Positions 8,955 through 19,018 are shown, counted from the stretch's first letter. The stretch is DNA of 64,000 bases from Achromobacter xylosoxidans (GCF_002192695.1 NZ_MTLG01000065.1:1-64000); one strand, 5' to 3'. Notes: a model not told the origin generated them from the sequence alone. Numbers and translations are program-made.

Positions 8955-9018
8955 CGCGGCCCGTCCCGCGCAGGCGTGCAAGCGCTTGCGCGCGGCAGGA
9001 CGCCAGGCAAGCGCCGGC

Positions 9019-9040
9019 CTCTTTGCTTCAGCGCAAAGAG
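9019..9040. promoter_or_regulatory. Dnr/NnrR-type operator upstream of the nirV-like gene
   Basis: CTCTTTGC-N6-GCAAAGAG with perfect 8-base arms. Its centre TTGCTTCAGCGCAA fits the TTG-N8-CAA pattern of the Crp/Fnr class and differs at only two of 14 positions from the reverse complement of the nirK/dnr site at 10846-10859. It lies 73 bases before the start codon. Confidence 0.7.
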
Positions 9041-9113
9041 CCCGGCCGCCGCAGCCGGTCCAATGGAATCCAGCCCGCGCCCGACCGGCGCGGGCATTCC
9101 GGAGCACCGCCGC

Positions 9114-9938
9114 ATGCGCATCCTGCCGACCGTCATCGTTTCTTTGCTGTTGACCGCTTGCGGGCCCCAGGACGGGGCCCGTTTTGCCTTGCCGGAAATC
9201 ACGCGCCTGCCGCCGGGCCAGGTGAGCTACGTGCCGCCTGGCGAGGCGCTGCGCAACGGCTATCCCGCCACGCCCGCGCCGCGCACCGCGCGCTATCCGG
9301 ATGGCCTGGCCATCATGACGCGGCAGGTCAGCCAGGCCGAATACGCGGCCTGCGTGCGTGCCGGCGGCTGCAAGGCGCTGGATCCCGCGCAGCGCGGGGC
9401 GGTTGCGTCCGACCTGCCCGCGGTAGGCATCAACTGGACCGACGCGGTTGCCTATGCCGCATGGCTGTCCGAACGCACCGGCAGGCGCCTGCGCCTGCCC
9501 AGCTATGCCGAATGGGTCTACGCGGCGGGCGAAGCCTATCGCGAAGACGTCTTGCCGGCCTTGCCCGAGGGCGGCGACCCAGCGCAACGCTGGCTGGCGG
9601 AATACGAACAGCAGAGCCTGCGCGGCGCGCAGGGCGACGCCGCGGTGCGCGCGTTCGGCGCCTATGGCCGCAACCGCGCCGGCCTGATGGACATGGCGGG
9701 CAGCGTGTGGGACTGGACCGACGATTGCCATGCGCGGCGCGTGCTGGACGGGCTGCGCGATGGCGCAAGCGGCAACGCGGCGCAGGAGCAGGAAAGCCGC
9801 AACTGCGGCATACGCGTCGCAGCCGGCAGGCACATCGCGTATCTGCCCGATTTCATCCGCGATCCCAAGGGCGGGGCGTGTTCGGTCGGCGTGCCGCCCG
9901 CCAACCTGGGGCTGCGGCTGGTGCTGGAACCCGGCTAG
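9114..9938 (+). CDS. nirV: NirV-like SUMF1-domain lipoprotein
   Basis: 274 residues of the formylglycine-generating-enzyme (SUMF1) fold, recognised by [30 protein letters not shown] and [10 protein letters not shown]. In denitrifiers this family is called NirV and sits beside nirK; its reaction is unknown. The N-terminus is a lipoprotein signal with lipobox LLTAC, so the protein should be membrane-anchored on the outer face of the inner membrane or in the outer membrane. The start is the ATG at 9114 behind GGAG. It is separated from nirK by the regulator but carries its own near-identical operator, which supports membership of the regulon. Confidence 0.8.
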   Translation: MRILPTVIVSLLLTACGPQDGARFALPEITRLPPGQVSYVPPGEALRNGYPATPAPRTARYPDGLAIMTRQVSQAEYAACVRAGGCKALDPAQRGAVASDLPAVGINWTDAVAYAAWLSERTGRRLRLPSYAEWVYAAGEAYREDVLPALPEGGDPAQRWLAEYEQQSLRGAQGDAAVRAFGAYGRNRAGLMDMAGSVWDWTDDCHARRVLDGLRDGASGNAAQEQESRNCGIRVAAGRHIAYLPDFIRDPKGGACSVGVPPANLGLRLVLEPG

Positions 9939-9955
9939 GCCACGTTGCCTGCGCG

Positions 9956-10780
9956 CTATGCGCCGGCCAGTTCGGCGCTCGCGTCGCAGGCCTCGTCCGC
10001 GGCCGGCGATCCGTGGCGACAGGACAGGCAGGCCGAGCAGTCCACGGCGGGTCCGGCATGTTCGCCCAGGCGGGCCAGCGCCGCAGGCGAGCGCAGCACC
10101 ACGCGCTTGCGTCCGGCCGAGACGATGCCGCGCTGCTTCCAGTCGCTGAGCAGCCGGCTGACCGTGTGCAAGGTGGTGCCGGTCATCTCCGCGATGTCCT
10201 GGCGGGTGATCGGAAAGCCTATGCCTATGCCGTCCTGCATCGGCTGGCCGGATTGCTGCACCAGCCTCAGGATGGCGCGCGCCACGCGCTGTTCGACTTC
10301 GTCGGTGGACAGCTCCTGGATGCGGACATGGGCGTCCTGCAGGCGTTGCCCCATCGTTTGCAGCGCGGCCGCGGCCAGCTGGGGATGGCTGGCGGTAAAG
10401 CGTTCCCAGGCCGTGGCCGGCCATGCCAGGCAGACGCTTTCCTGCACGGCCTGGACCGTGGCCGGATAGCAGGGCTGCCGCATGGCGCAAGCCAGCCCGA
10501 ACATGTCGCCGGGATTCACGTAGCGCACCACGACCTGCTCGCCTTCCGGCGTCAGCTGCGCCACCTTCAGGCAACCGTGCAGCAGCACGAAGAAGTGCGC
10601 GGCCGCGGCGCCCTGGCGGTAGGCCAATGCGCCGGCCTCCAGGCGGCATGGCGTCGCGCCGCGCAGCGCGGCGTCCAGCTGCGCATCGGACAAGGGCCTG
10701 AACAGATCCAGGTTGCGAAGCAGGGCGTGGCACAGCGGCGACGCCGCCGCGGTCCGCTCGGAAGCGTGAGGAGGGTCCAT
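9956..10780 (-). CDS. Dnr/NnrR-like Crp/Fnr regulator with cysteine-rich tail
   Basis: 274 residues: sensor barrel (about 25-140), dimer helix, and winged helix with [20 protein letters not shown] near 190-210. It sits between nirV and nirK, transcribed opposite to nirK, as expected for the NO-responsive activator of denitrification. After the DNA-binding domain there is an extra tail of about 40 residues with CSACLSC and a fourth cysteine eleven residues later. FNR's own cluster is N-terminal, and Dnr proteins normally sense NO through heme, so this tail is unusual. The TTG-N8-CAA site in its promoter suggests autoregulation. Confidence 0.85.
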   Translation of the reverse strand: MDPPHASERTAAASPLCHALLRNLDLFRPLSDAQLDAALRGATPCRLEAGALAYRQGAAAAHFFVLLHGCLKVAQLTPEGEQVVVRYVNPGDMFGLACAMRQPCYPATVQAVQESVCLAWPATAWERFTASHPQLAAAALQTMGQRLQDAHVRIQELSTDEVEQRVARAILRLVQQSGQPMQDGIGIGFPITRQDIAEMTGTTLHTVSRLLSDWKQRGIVSAGRKRVVLRSPAALARLGEHAGPAVDCSACLSCRHGSPAADEACDASAELAGA

Positions 10781-10845
10781 GCCCCGATGGTGACACCGCG
10801 ACCGCGCGGCGGCAATGCGCGCCGGCCCGCAAGCTGGTCCGAAGT

Positions 10846-10859
10846 TTGCGCTACAGCAA
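10846..10859. promoter_or_regulatory. Shared Dnr/NnrR-type operator between dnr and nirK
   Basis: TTGCGCTACAGCAA, a TTG-N8-CAA site inside the wider dyad TTTGC-N6-GCAAA (10845-10860). It is 65 bases before the regulator start on one side and 77 before nirK on the other. The reverse complement nearly matches the site before nirV. Confidence 0.7.
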
Positions 10860-10936
10860 AGAACGCAAAAGGTGGCGGGCCTTCAATGGAACCGCCGACA
10901 GACTCGGCTTTGCAGACACTGGAACAGGAGTTTCAC

Positions 10937-12019
10937 ATGAACGCTTTGCGCCCCACCTTGCTTGCCATGGCATTGATCGCAGCGATGGCGGGCGGCCCCG
11001 CCGCCGCGCAGAACGCCGACCAGCTGGAACGCGCCAAGGTCGCGCTGGTCGCCCCGCCCATGGTCCATCCGCATGAGCAGGTGGCCCGTTCGGGCCCCAA
11101 GATGATCGAATTCACGATGACCATCGAGGAAAAGAAGATGGTCATCGACGACAAGGGCACGACCTTGCAGGCGATGACGTTCAATGGGTCCATGCCCGGT
11201 CCGACCCTGGTGGTGCATGAAGGCGATTATGTCGAGCTGACCCTGGTCAATCCGGCCACCAATGCCATGCCGCACAACGTGGATTTCCATGCGGCCACCG
11301 GCGCGCTGGGCGGGGCCAAGCTCACCAACGTGAATCCGGGCGAGCAGGCCACGCTGCGCTTCAAGGCGGACCGCAGCGGCACCTTCGTCTACCACTGTGC
11401 GCCCGAAGGCATGGTGCCCTGGCACGTGGTGGCGGGCATGAGCGGCACGCTGATGGTGCTGCCGCGCGACGGCCTGAAGGACCCGCAGGGCAAGCCGCTG
11501 CGCTACGACCGCGCCTACACGATAGGCGAGTTCGACCTGTACATCCCCAAGGACGCCAACGGCAAGTACAAGGACTATGCGACCTTGGCGGAAAGCTATG
11601 GCGACACGGTGGAAGTCATGCGCACGCTGACGCCGTCGCACATCGTCTTCAACGGCAAGGTCGGGGCCTTGACGGGCGCGAACGCGCTCACGGCCAAGGT
11701 GGGCGAGACGGTGCTGCTGATCCATTCGCAGGCCAACCGCGATACGCGCCCGCATCTGATCGGCGGCCACGGCGACTGGGTCTGGGAGACCGGCAAGTTC
11801 GCCAATCCGCCGCAGAAGGACCTGGAGACCTGGTTCATCCGCGGCGGTTCGGCGGGCGCGGCGCTCTACACCTTCAAGCAGCCCGGCGTATACGCCTACC
11901 TGAACCACAACCTGATCGAAGCCTTCGAGCTGGGCGCGGCCGGGCATATCAAGGTCGAGGGCAAATGGAATGACGACCTGATGAAGCAGATCAAGGCGCC
12001 GGGTCCGATCCCGCGCTGA
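10937..12019 (+). CDS. nirK: Copper-containing nitrite reductase
   Basis: 360-residue periplasmic trimeric enzyme reducing nitrite to NO. A Sec signal peptide ends near AAAQNAD (residue 25). Two cupredoxin domains follow. Type-1 copper ligands are H113, C154, H163 and M168. Type-2 ligands are H118, H153 and H324. Catalytic Asp116 and His273 are also present. The sequence is very close to the blue NirK of Achromobacter xylosoxidans as I remember it. AGGAG lies 6 bases before the ATG. The small cytochrome c gene 84 bases downstream is a plausible electron donor. NO produced here is removed by NorZ. Confidence 0.97.
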   Translation: MNALRPTLLAMALIAAMAGGPAAAQNADQLERAKVALVAPPMVHPHEQVARSGPKMIEFTMTIEEKKMVIDDKGTTLQAMTFNGSMPGPTLVVHEGDYVELTLVNPATNAMPHNVDFHAATGALGGAKLTNVNPGEQATLRFKADRSGTFVYHCAPEGMVPWHVVAGMSGTLMVLPRDGLKDPQGKPLRYDRAYTIGEFDLYIPKDANGKYKDYATLAESYGDTVEVMRTLTPSHIVFNGKVGALTGANALTAKVGETVLLIHSQANRDTRPHLIGGHGDWVWETGKFANPPQKDLETWFIRGGSAGAALYTFKQPGVYAYLNHNLIEAFELGAAGHIKVEGKWNDDLMKQIKAPGPIPR

Positions 12020-12103
12020 GTGCGGCGGCAGGGCGCGCCCCGCGCGCGCCTTGCCCCGGTCCGTCCGCCACGCCCTCCAGCCTTTACCTTCCGGAGCCTT
12101 GCC

Positions 12104-12430
12104 ATGTCCTCGCTTTATCGAATCGCGTTCGCCGCCGCCCTGGTCAGCCTGCCCGTCCCGCAAGCGGGCGCGGAGACGCTGGCCGCCGTCAACCCCGCCG
12201 GTGAAAAACTCTACAAGTCCGCCTGCGTCGTGTGCCACGCTAGCGGGGTCGCCAATGCGCCCAGGCTGGGCGACAAGCAAGCCTGGTCGCCCTTTATTGC
12301 GCAAGGCACGGACGCGCTGCTGGCCACCGTGCTCAAGGGCAAGGGCGCGATGCCGCCGCGCGGCGGCTCGTCCGCGGACGAGCCGACCTTGAGGGCCGCG
12401 GTCGAATTCATGATGGCCGCGTCCCGCTAG
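12104..12430 (+). CDS. Periplasmic class I cytochrome c (c5-like)
   Basis: 108 residues with a Sec signal ending near residue 24. The heme site is CVVCH (C41, C44, H45), with Met83 in GAMPPRGG as probable sixth ligand. The size and the MPPRGG motif fit cytochrome c5-type proteins. Its place right after nirK suggests it donates electrons to NirK; some other NirK proteins carry a cytochrome domain fused to the C-terminus. GGAG precedes the ATG. The cytochrome c maturation gene at the window end would be needed for heme attachment. Confidence 0.88.
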   Translation: MSSLYRIAFAAALVSLPVPQAGAETLAAVNPAGEKLYKSACVVCHASGVANAPRLGDKQAWSPFIAQGTDALLATVLKGKGAMPPRGGSSADEPTLRAAVEFMMAASR

Positions 12431-12460
12431 CGGCGACGGCCGGGGCCATGGTCTTAATAG

Positions 12461-12522
12461 TTGCACTTGCAATTATCAAGATTCCTCCATACGATTGCAA
12501 TTGCACATGATGCAATTGCAAT
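12461..12522. promoter_or_regulatory. TTGCAATTGCA operator array upstream of aceE-like gene
   Basis: TGCAATTGCA, itself a palindrome, occurs at 12496-12505 and 12511-12520. Together they form a 12-base-arm inverted repeat (12494-12505 and 12511-12522). A weaker third copy, TTGCACTTGCAATT, lies at 12461-12474. The stretch is AT-rich against the surrounding DNA. This looks like cooperative binding of a dimeric repressor or activator whose identity I cannot give. Confidence 0.6.
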
Positions 12523-12587
12523 TCACGATGCGAAATGATGGCGGCCGTACACCGGGATGCCGTCTTCGCGCCCACCAGGAGGACGCC

Positions 12588-15251
12588 ATGGATACCCCGA
12601 TAGAACCGACCGACGCCGATCCGCAGGAAACCCAGGAATGGCTGGAAGCCATGCAGGCCGTGCTGGCCCACGAGGGCCGGCCGCGCACCCACTACTTGCT
12701 GGACCAGTTGATCGGCCAGGACCGCGCCGGCCACGGCGGCTATGCCGCGCCGAACGCCACGCCCTACGTGAACACGATCAGGCCGGCGGAGCAGGGCCTG
12801 TTTCCGGGCGACATGGGCATCGAACTGCGGCTGGACGCCTATCTGCGCTGGAACGCCATGGCCATGGTGCTGCGCGCGGGCAAGACATCGGGCGTGGGCG
12901 GACACATCGCGACCTACGCCTCGGCCACGACGCTGTACGAAACCGGCTTCCGCCATTTCTTCCGCGCGGCCACGCCGGACTTCCTGGGCGACATGCTGTA
13001 CATCCAGGGCCATTCCGCGCCCGGCATCTATGCGCGCGCCTATCTGGAAGGCCGCATCTCCGAGGACGAACTCGACCGCTTCCGGCGCGAGACGGCCGGC
13101 GGCGGGCTGGCGTCCTATCCGCATCCGCGCACCATGCCCGGGTTCTGGCAGTTCCCGACGGTGTCGATGGGCCTGGGGCCGCTGATGGCCGCCTACCAGG
13201 CGCGCTACATGCGCTACCTGGAAGACCGCGAGCTGATCCCCGCGCAGGGCCGCAAGGTTTGGGGCTTTTTGGGCGACGGCGAACAGGACCAGCCCGAGAC
13301 GCTGGCGGCGGTGGCGATGGCCGGGCGCGAGAAACTGGACAACCTGGTCTTCGTGGTGAACTGCAATCTGCAACGCCTGGACGGCCCGGTGCGCGGCAAC
13401 GCCAAGATCATCCAGGAGCTGGAAAGCGTGTACCGCGGCGCTGGCTGGAACGTCATCAAGGTGATCTGGGGAGCCGGCTGGGACGCGCTGCTGGCGCAAG
13501 ACCATGACGGCCGCCTGCGGCGGCGCATGATGCAGTGCGTGGACGGCGAGTACCAGGTGTTCAAGGCGCGCGGCGGCGCCTATGTGCGCGAACATTTCTT
13601 CGGCGCCGATCCCGTGCTGCTGGAGCGCGTGGCGCACCTGAGCGACGAAGAGATCGGCGCGCTGAACCGCGGCGGACACGATCCGGCCAAGGTCTACGCG
13701 GCCTACGCCACCGCGCTGGCCCACCGCGGCCAGCCCACCGTCATCCTGGCCAAGACCGTCAAGGGCTATGGCATGGGCGCGGCGGGCGAGGCCGCCAACA
13801 CCAACCACCAGCAGAAGAAGATGGCGGATCCGGCCGTGCGCGCATTCCGCGACCGCTTCGCCATCCCGGTGCCGGACGATCAGCTCGAACAGATTCCCTA
13901 CATCAAGCCCGCGCCCGGCAGTCCCGAACGGGCCTACTTCGATGCCGCGATCGCGCGCGCCGGCGGCCATCTGCCGCGCCGGCCGGCCGGGCCCGGGCCG
14001 TTGGCCACGCCGCCGCTGGAGGCTTTCGCCGCGCACCTGAAGGGCAGCGACGGCCGCGAGTTCTCCACCACCATGGCCTTCGTGCGGGTGCTGGCGCAAT
14101 TGCTCAAGGACCCCGCCATCGGCCAGCGCGTGGTGCCCATCGTGCCCGACGAGTCGCGCACCTTCGGCATGGACGGCATGTTCCGGCAGGTGGGCATCTA
14201 TTCGCACGTGGGGCAGCTGTATACGCCGCAGGACGCCGACCAGCTGAGCGTCTACCGTGAAGACCGGCGCGGCCAGATCCTGCAGGAAGGCATCAACGAG
14301 TCGGGCGCGATGGCGTCGTGGATCGCGGCCGCCACCGCGCACAGCACGCACGGCGTGGCCACCATTCCGTTCTACATCTTCTATTCCATGTTCGGCTTCC
14401 AGCGCGTGGGCGACCTGGCCTGGGCGGCGGGCGACATCCGCGCGCGCGGCTTCCTGCTGGGCGCGACCTCCGGGCGCACCACGCTGGAAGGCGAGGGCCT
14501 GCAGCACGACGACGGCCACAGCCACGTGCTGGCCTCGGTCATTCCTTCATGCGTGGCCTACGACCCGGCCTACGCCTATGAAATCGCGGTGATCGTGCAG
14601 GACGGCATGCGCCGCATGTACCAGGAGGAAGAAGACGTCTTCTACTACCTGACGCTGATCAACGAGAAGACCGCGCATCCGCCCATGCCGCAAGGCGCCG
14701 AGGAAGGCATCCTGCGCGGCATGTACCGCCTGCGCGAAGGCGGCGAGGGTGCGCTGCGGGTGCAGTTGCTGGGCAGCGGCGCCATCCTGGGCGAAACGCT
14801 GGCGGCGGCCGAGTTGCTGCGGCAGGACTTCGGCGTGGCGGCCGACGTCTGGAGCGTGACCAGCTATTCGGAGCTGGGCCGCGACGGCCAGGAAGCCGAA
14901 CGCTGGAGCCGCCTGCATCCGCTGGAGGACAGGCGCCGCGGCTACGCGGAAACGGTCCTGGCGGACAGCGAGGGGCCGGTGGTGGCCGCCACCGACTACA
15001 TGAAGACGGTGGCCGAACAGATACGTCCGTTCATGCAGGACCGCCGCTACGTCACGCTGGGCACCGACGGCTTTGGCCGGTCCGACACGCGGGCGGCGCT
15101 GCGCGCCTATTTCGAGGTGGACCGGCATCACATCGCGCTGGCGGCCCTGAAGGCGCTGGCGGACGACGGACTGATGCCGCAGGAGCGCGCGGCCGACGCC
15201 ATCGCCCGCTACGGCATCGACCCGGAGGCCGTGTCCGCGGCGCGGCCCTAG
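12588..15251 (+). CDS. Pyruvate dehydrogenase-type E1 (homodimeric, AceE family), orphan
   Basis: 887 residues, full length for the homodimeric thiamine-diphosphate E1 that decarboxylates 2-oxo acids and loads the acyl group on an E2 lipoyl domain. The ThDP motif starts at G229-D230-G231 and ends at NCN about 30 residues later. HPPMPQGAEEG and TDGFGRSDTR near the C-terminus are typical of AceE. The ATG at 12588 follows AGGAGG by 5 bases. No E2 or E3 gene adjoins, so it is either a second E1 using the housekeeping E2/E3 or an enzyme for another 2-oxo acid, such as 2-oxobutyrate as in the MdeB-type enzymes. The operator array just upstream points to its own regulation. Confidence 0.9.
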   Translation: MDTPIEPTDADPQETQEWLEAMQAVLAHEGRPRTHYLLDQLIGQDRAGHGGYAAPNATPYVNTIRPAEQGLFPGDMGIELRLDAYLRWNAMAMVLRAGKTSGVGGHIATYASATTLYETGFRHFFRAATPDFLGDMLYIQGHSAPGIYARAYLEGRISEDELDRFRRETAGGGLASYPHPRTMPGFWQFPTVSMGLGPLMAAYQARYMRYLEDRELIPAQGRKVWGFLGDGEQDQPETLAAVAMAGREKLDNLVFVVNCNLQRLDGPVRGNAKIIQELESVYRGAGWNVIKVIWGAGWDALLAQDHDGRLRRRMMQCVDGEYQVFKARGGAYVREHFFGADPVLLERVAHLSDEEIGALNRGGHDPAKVYAAYATALAHRGQPTVILAKTVKGYGMGAAGEAANTNHQQKKMADPAVRAFRDRFAIPVPDDQLEQIPYIKPAPGSPERAYFDAAIARAGGHLPRRPAGPGPLATPPLEAFAAHLKGSDGREFSTTMAFVRVLAQLLKDPAIGQRVVPIVPDESRTFGMDGMFRQVGIYSHVGQLYTPQDADQLSVYREDRRGQILQEGINESGAMASWIAAATAHSTHGVATIPFYIFYSMFGFQRVGDLAWAAGDIRARGFLLGATSGRTTLEGEGLQHDDGHSHVLASVIPSCVAYDPAYAYEIAVIVQDGMRRMYQEEEDVFYYLTLINEKTAHPPMPQGAEEGILRGMYRLREGGEGALRVQLLGSGAILGETLAAAELLRQDFGVAADVWSVTSYSELGRDGQEAERWSRLHPLEDRRRGYAETVLADSEGPVVAATDYMKTVAEQIRPFMQDRRYVTLGTDGFGRSDTRAALRAYFEVDRHHIALAALKALADDGLMPQERAADAIARYGIDPEAVSAARP

Positions 15252-15258
15252 GGGCAGG

Positions 15259-15882
15259 CTAGACGCGCCGCGCCAGCAAGGCCCAGATCCCGGCGGCGGA
15301 CAGCAGGGCGCCGCCGCCCAGGTTGAAGCCGCGCTGGGCGCGGGGCGAGGCCAAAAGGCGCCGGGCCGACCCGGCGAAGATGGCATAGGCCATGGCGTTG
15401 ATGCCGGCGCAGGCGACGAAGGTCGCCGACAGGATCCAGAGCTGGCGCGTCACGTCGCCCGCCGGATCGATGAACTGCGGCAGGAAGGCCACGAAGAAGA
15501 TGATGCCCTTGGGGTTCAGCGCCGTCACCAGATAGGTGTTGGCGAACAGCTTCCAGCGCGAACCCGACGCGCTGGCGGCGGGCAGAGTCGCGGGCGAGAC
15601 GCCGGCGCGCAACAGCTTGAAGCCCAGGTACAGCAGGTACAGGCCGCCGACGATCTTGACCACCGTGAACCAGAACGCCGACGCCGCCAGCAGGGCGCCC
15701 AGGCCCAGCAGCGACAGCAGCAGGGCGGTGGAGTCGCCCAGCGCCACCGCCAGCACCAGCGGCAGGCGGGCGCGCCGGCCTTGCGCGATGGAGTAGCTGA
15801 TGACGGTGAGTATCGTGGGGCCGGGCAGCATCACGAGGAGGGCGGACGCGCCCAGGAAAGCCAGCCAGGTTTCAAGCGACAT
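15259..15882 (-). CDS. LysE/RhtB-family amino-acid exporter
   Basis: 207 residues with about six membrane helices. The N-terminal MLPGPTILTVISYSIAQG is the family signature, and ALNPKGIIFFVAFLPQFI marks the second half. The family exports amino acids or their analogues by proton exchange; the substrate is unknown. The ATG at 15882 has GGAG about 8 bases upstream, while a slightly longer frame does not. It is convergent with the aceE-like gene (8 bases apart) and divergent from glutathione reductase. Confidence 0.88.
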   Translation of the reverse strand: MSLETWLAFLGASALLVMLPGPTILTVISYSIAQGRRARLPLVLAVALGDSTALLLSLLGLGALLAASAFWFTVVKIVGGLYLLYLGFKLLRAGVSPATLPAASASGSRWKLFANTYLVTALNPKGIIFFVAFLPQFIDPAGDVTRQLWILSATFVACAGINAMAYAIFAGSARRLLASPRAQRGFNLGGGALLSAAGIWALLARRV

Positions 15883-16053
15883 GGGATCTGCTCCAGGGAT
15901 AGGGCTGCGCGCGGCGGCCAGCCTGCGGGCCACTGTATAGCAATAGCGGCCGCCTGCAAACCGTAGCCGGCCGGGTGCGGACGCCGGGTGGTGTTAAATA
16001 CAGCTTTCCCGGACAGTGAACGCGGCGCCGCAAGGCGACGCGAAGGAAACACC

Positions 16054-17412
16054 ATGGCATTCGATTTTGATCTGTTTGTGATCGGCGCAGGCTCCGGCGG
16101 CGTGCGCGCGGCGCGTTTCGCCGCGGGCTTCGGCGCGCGCGTGGCAGTGGCGGAAAGCCGCTACCTGGGCGGCACCTGCGTCAACGTGGGCTGCGTGCCC
16201 AAGAAGCTGCTGGTCTATGGCGCGCACTACAGCGAGGACTTCGAGCAGGCGCGCGGCTTCGGTTGGAGCGCCGGCGAGGCCAGCTTCGACTGGCCCACGC
16301 TGATCGCGAACAAGAATCGGGAAATCGAACGTCTTAACGGCATTTACCGCAATTTGCTGGTCAATAGCGGCGTGACGCTGCTGGAAGGCCACGCCCGCAT
16401 CCTGGATCCGCACACGGTCGAGATCAACGGCAAATCCCACCGCGCCGCCAATATCCTGGTGGCGACCGGCGGCTGGCCCCAGGTGCCGGACATTCCGGGC
16501 AAGGAACACGCCACCACGTCGAACGAAGCCTTCTTCCTGAAGGAGCTGCCGCGCCGCGTGCTGGTGGTGGGCGGCGGCTATATCGCCGTGGAATTCGCCT
16601 CCATTTTCAACGGCATGGGCGCGCAGACCACGCAGGTCTACCGCGGTCCGTTGTTTCTGCGCGGCTTTGACCAGGGCGTGCGCGAGCATCTGCGCGACGA
16701 ACTGGTGAAAAAGGGCATCGACCTGCGCTTCAACTCGGAAGTGACGCGCATCGACAAGCAGGCCGACGGCACGCTGGCCGCCACCTTGAAGGACGGCTCC
16801 GTGGTCGAGGCCGATTGCGTGTTCTACGCCACCGGCCGGCGGCCCATGCTGGACAACCTGGGCCTGGAGAACACGGCGGTCAAGCTGGGCAAGGGCGGCT
16901 TCATCGAGGTCGACGACGAATACCGCACGGCCGAGCCTTCCATCCTGGCCATCGGCGACGTGATCGGCCGGGTGCCGCTGACGCCGGTCGCGCTGGCCGA
17001 AGGCATGGCGGTGGCGCGGCGCCTGTTCCGTCCCGAGGAATACCGCAAGGTCGACTACCAGCTGATCCCGACCGCGGTGTTCAGCCTGCCCAACATCGGC
17101 ACGGTCGGCATGACCACCGAAGAGGCGCGCGCCGCCGGCCACGAGGTCAAACTGTTCGAAAGCCGCTTCCGGCCCATGAAGCTGACGCTGACCGAGTCGC
17201 AGGAAAAGACGCTGATGAAGCTGATCGTGGACGCCAAGACCGACCGCGTGCTGGGCGTGCACATGGTCGGCCCGGACGCGGGCGAGATCGTGCAGGGCAT
17301 CGCCATCGCGCTGAAGGCCGGCGCGACCAAGCAGGTATTCGACGAGACCATCGGCATCCATCCCACGGCCGCCGAAGAGTTCGTGACCCTGCGTACCCCG
17401 GTCGCGCAGTAA
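16054..17412 (+). CDS. gorA: Glutathione-disulfide reductase
   Basis: 452-residue cytosolic FAD enzyme reducing GSSG with NADPH. It has the FAD-binding GAGSGG (residues 11-16), redox disulfide C42/C47 in [12 protein letters not shown], an NADPH fold at [12 protein letters not shown] near 175, the second FAD motif AIGDV, and the C-terminal HPTAAEEF supplying the His-Glu acid/base pair of the partner subunit. Length matches the family. The start is chosen at 16054 because GAAGGA precedes it; the frame upstream has no such signal. Confidence 0.95.
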   Translation: MAFDFDLFVIGAGSGGVRAARFAAGFGARVAVAESRYLGGTCVNVGCVPKKLLVYGAHYSEDFEQARGFGWSAGEASFDWPTLIANKNREIERLNGIYRNLLVNSGVTLLEGHARILDPHTVEINGKSHRAANILVATGGWPQVPDIPGKEHATTSNEAFFLKELPRRVLVVGGGYIAVEFASIFNGMGAQTTQVYRGPLFLRGFDQGVREHLRDELVKKGIDLRFNSEVTRIDKQADGTLAATLKDGSVVEADCVFYATGRRPMLDNLGLENTAVKLGKGGFIEVDDEYRTAEPSILAIGDVIGRVPLTPVALAEGMAVARRLFRPEEYRKVDYQLIPTAVFSLPNIGTVGMTTEEARAAGHEVKLFESRFRPMKLTLTESQEKTLMKLIVDAKTDRVLGVHMVGPDAGEIVQGIAIALKAGATKQVFDETIGIHPTAAEEFVTLRTPVAQ

Positions 17413-17418
17413 GGCGCG

Positions 17419-18234
17419 CTACAGGCGTTCGATCAGGGCGCGCGCCGCCATCGGCGCGCGTTCCTTCGCGCCATTGATGAAGTAGGCGTACACCTTCCCT
17501 GGCCGCGCCTGCTTGGCCGGCGTGCCGACCAGCGGCAGGTCGGCCGGATGGCCCCCGCGCGCCCAGCCGCGCAGGCGCTCCGCCCAGGCGTCCAGCGCCT
17601 TGGGCGCGTAACCCGCCTTGTAGGCCGTGCTGGCGCGCATCAGCCGCGCATAGACGAAATCGGCCGTGCGGTCGGCAATGGACGGGTAATCCTCGCTGTC
17701 CGTATAGACGGTGGCGGCGCCGTGGCGCCGCGCCAGCTCCAGGTATTCCTCGCAGGCGAAACTGGCATGGCGCACGTCCAGCACATGGCGCAGCGGCAAG
17801 CCGTCGACCTTGTCCGGCAGCAGCGCGAGGAAGGCGCCGAAGTCTTCCGCGTCGAACGCCTTGGTCGGCGCGAACTGCCAGACGATGGGCCCAAGCTTCG
17901 GACCCAGCTCGGCGATGCCGCTGTGCACGAAGCGGTGGATCGAATCCTTGGCGCCCGCCAGTTCGCGGCGGTTGGTCGCGTAGCGGGAGGCCTTCAACGA
18001 GAACACGAAGCCTTCGGGCGTTTCATCGCGCCATTTGGCGAAGGTGGCCGGCTTCTGGGTGCTGTAGTAGGTGCCGTTGATCTCGATGGCGGTGAGCTGG
18101 CGGCTGGCGTATTCCAGTTCGCGCGCATGCGCCAGGGTGTCGGGGTAGAAGGCGCCGCGCCAGGGGGCGTAGGTCCAGCCGCCAATACCGACGCGGATGG
18201 CGCCGTCTTTCGGATGAGGATGCGCTTGTGGCAT
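17419..18234 (-). CDS. DUF72 (YecE-family) protein
   Basis: 271 residues of the DUF72 family, a TIM-barrel-like fold of unknown reaction. Family marks are VGIGGWTYAPWRG at the N-terminus, EINGTYY near 52, FSLKASRY near 80, HVLDVRH near 150 and the terminal YAYFINGAKERAP. It is convergent with gorA, 6 bases between stops. No functional neighbours point to a role. Confidence 0.88.
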   Translation of the reverse strand: MPQAHPHPKDGAIRVGIGGWTYAPWRGAFYPDTLAHARELEYASRQLTAIEINGTYYSTQKPATFAKWRDETPEGFVFSLKASRYATNRRELAGAKDSIHRFVHSGIAELGPKLGPIVWQFAPTKAFDAEDFGAFLALLPDKVDGLPLRHVLDVRHASFACEEYLELARRHGAATVYTDSEDYPSIADRTADFVYARLMRASTAYKAGYAPKALDAWAERLRGWARGGHPADLPLVGTPAKQARPGKVYAYFINGAKERAPMAARALIERL

Positions 18235-18385
18235 GTCCGGCCCTCCAGGCGTGGGAACCGGTCAACTGTATCGCCGGCGCCACTGGTCCGCAAACCCCTC
18301 CCGGAAGTTCGCTGTTCCGATACAGTTTTGCGCTAAGGTGTGAGTTCACCTTTCCACTTTCCGCGCGGCCCCGCGCCGGCCCATC

Positions 18386-19018
18386 ATGCCCGACCTTACC
18401 CATCTGATGACGTTCGCCCTGGTTGCCCTGGGCATGGTGCTCACGCCCGGGCCCAACATGATCTATCTGGTTTCCCGCTCCATCTCGCAGGGCGCGCAGG
18501 CCGGCCTGATTTCGCTGGGGGGCGTGGCGGTCGGCTTCATCTTCTACGTGCTCTGCGCGGCCTTCGGCATCACGGCGCTGCTGATGGCGGTGCCCTACGC
18601 CTACGACGCGCTGCGCATCGGCGGCGCGCTGTATCTGCTGTACATGGCTTGGCAGGCGCTGCGTCCGGGCGGGCGTTCGCCGTTCCAGGTGCGCGAGCTG
18701 CCCAAGAGCAGCCCGCGCACGCTGTTCACGATGGGCCTGGTGACCAATCTGCTCAATCCCAAGATTGCCATCATGTACGTGTCGCTGCTGCCGCAGTTCA
18801 TCCAGCCCGAGCGCGGCAGCGTGTTCACGCAGTCGCTGGCGCTGGGCATGACGCAGGTCGCGATCAGCCTGACGGTCAATGCGCTGATCGCCATCATGGC
18901 CGGTTCCATCGCCGGGTTCCTGGCGGGCCGTCCCTTGTGGATGGTGGTGCAGCGCTGGCTGATGGGCACGGTGCTGGCCGGGCTGGCGGTGCGCATGCTG
19001 ATGGATAACCGTCGCTGA
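18386..19018 (+). CDS. LysE/RhtB-family exporter
   Basis: 210 residues, about six membrane helices, with the family signature LTPGPNMIYLVSRSISQG and TNLLNPKIAIMYVSLLPQF. It is probably an amino-acid or homoserine/threonine-type exporter; substrate unknown. Its TGA overlaps the ATG of the small membrane protein downstream (TGATG), so the two are translated together. It is a different subgroup from the LysE protein at 15259-15882. Confidence 0.88.
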   Translation: MPDLTHLMTFALVALGMVLTPGPNMIYLVSRSISQGAQAGLISLGGVAVGFIFYVLCAAFGITALLMAVPYAYDALRIGGALYLLYMAWQALRPGGRSPFQVRELPKSSPRTLFTMGLVTNLLNPKIAIMYVSLLPQFIQPERGSVFTQSLALGMTQVAISLTVNALIAIMAGSIAGFLAGRPLWMVVQRWLMGTVLAGLAVRMLMDNRR

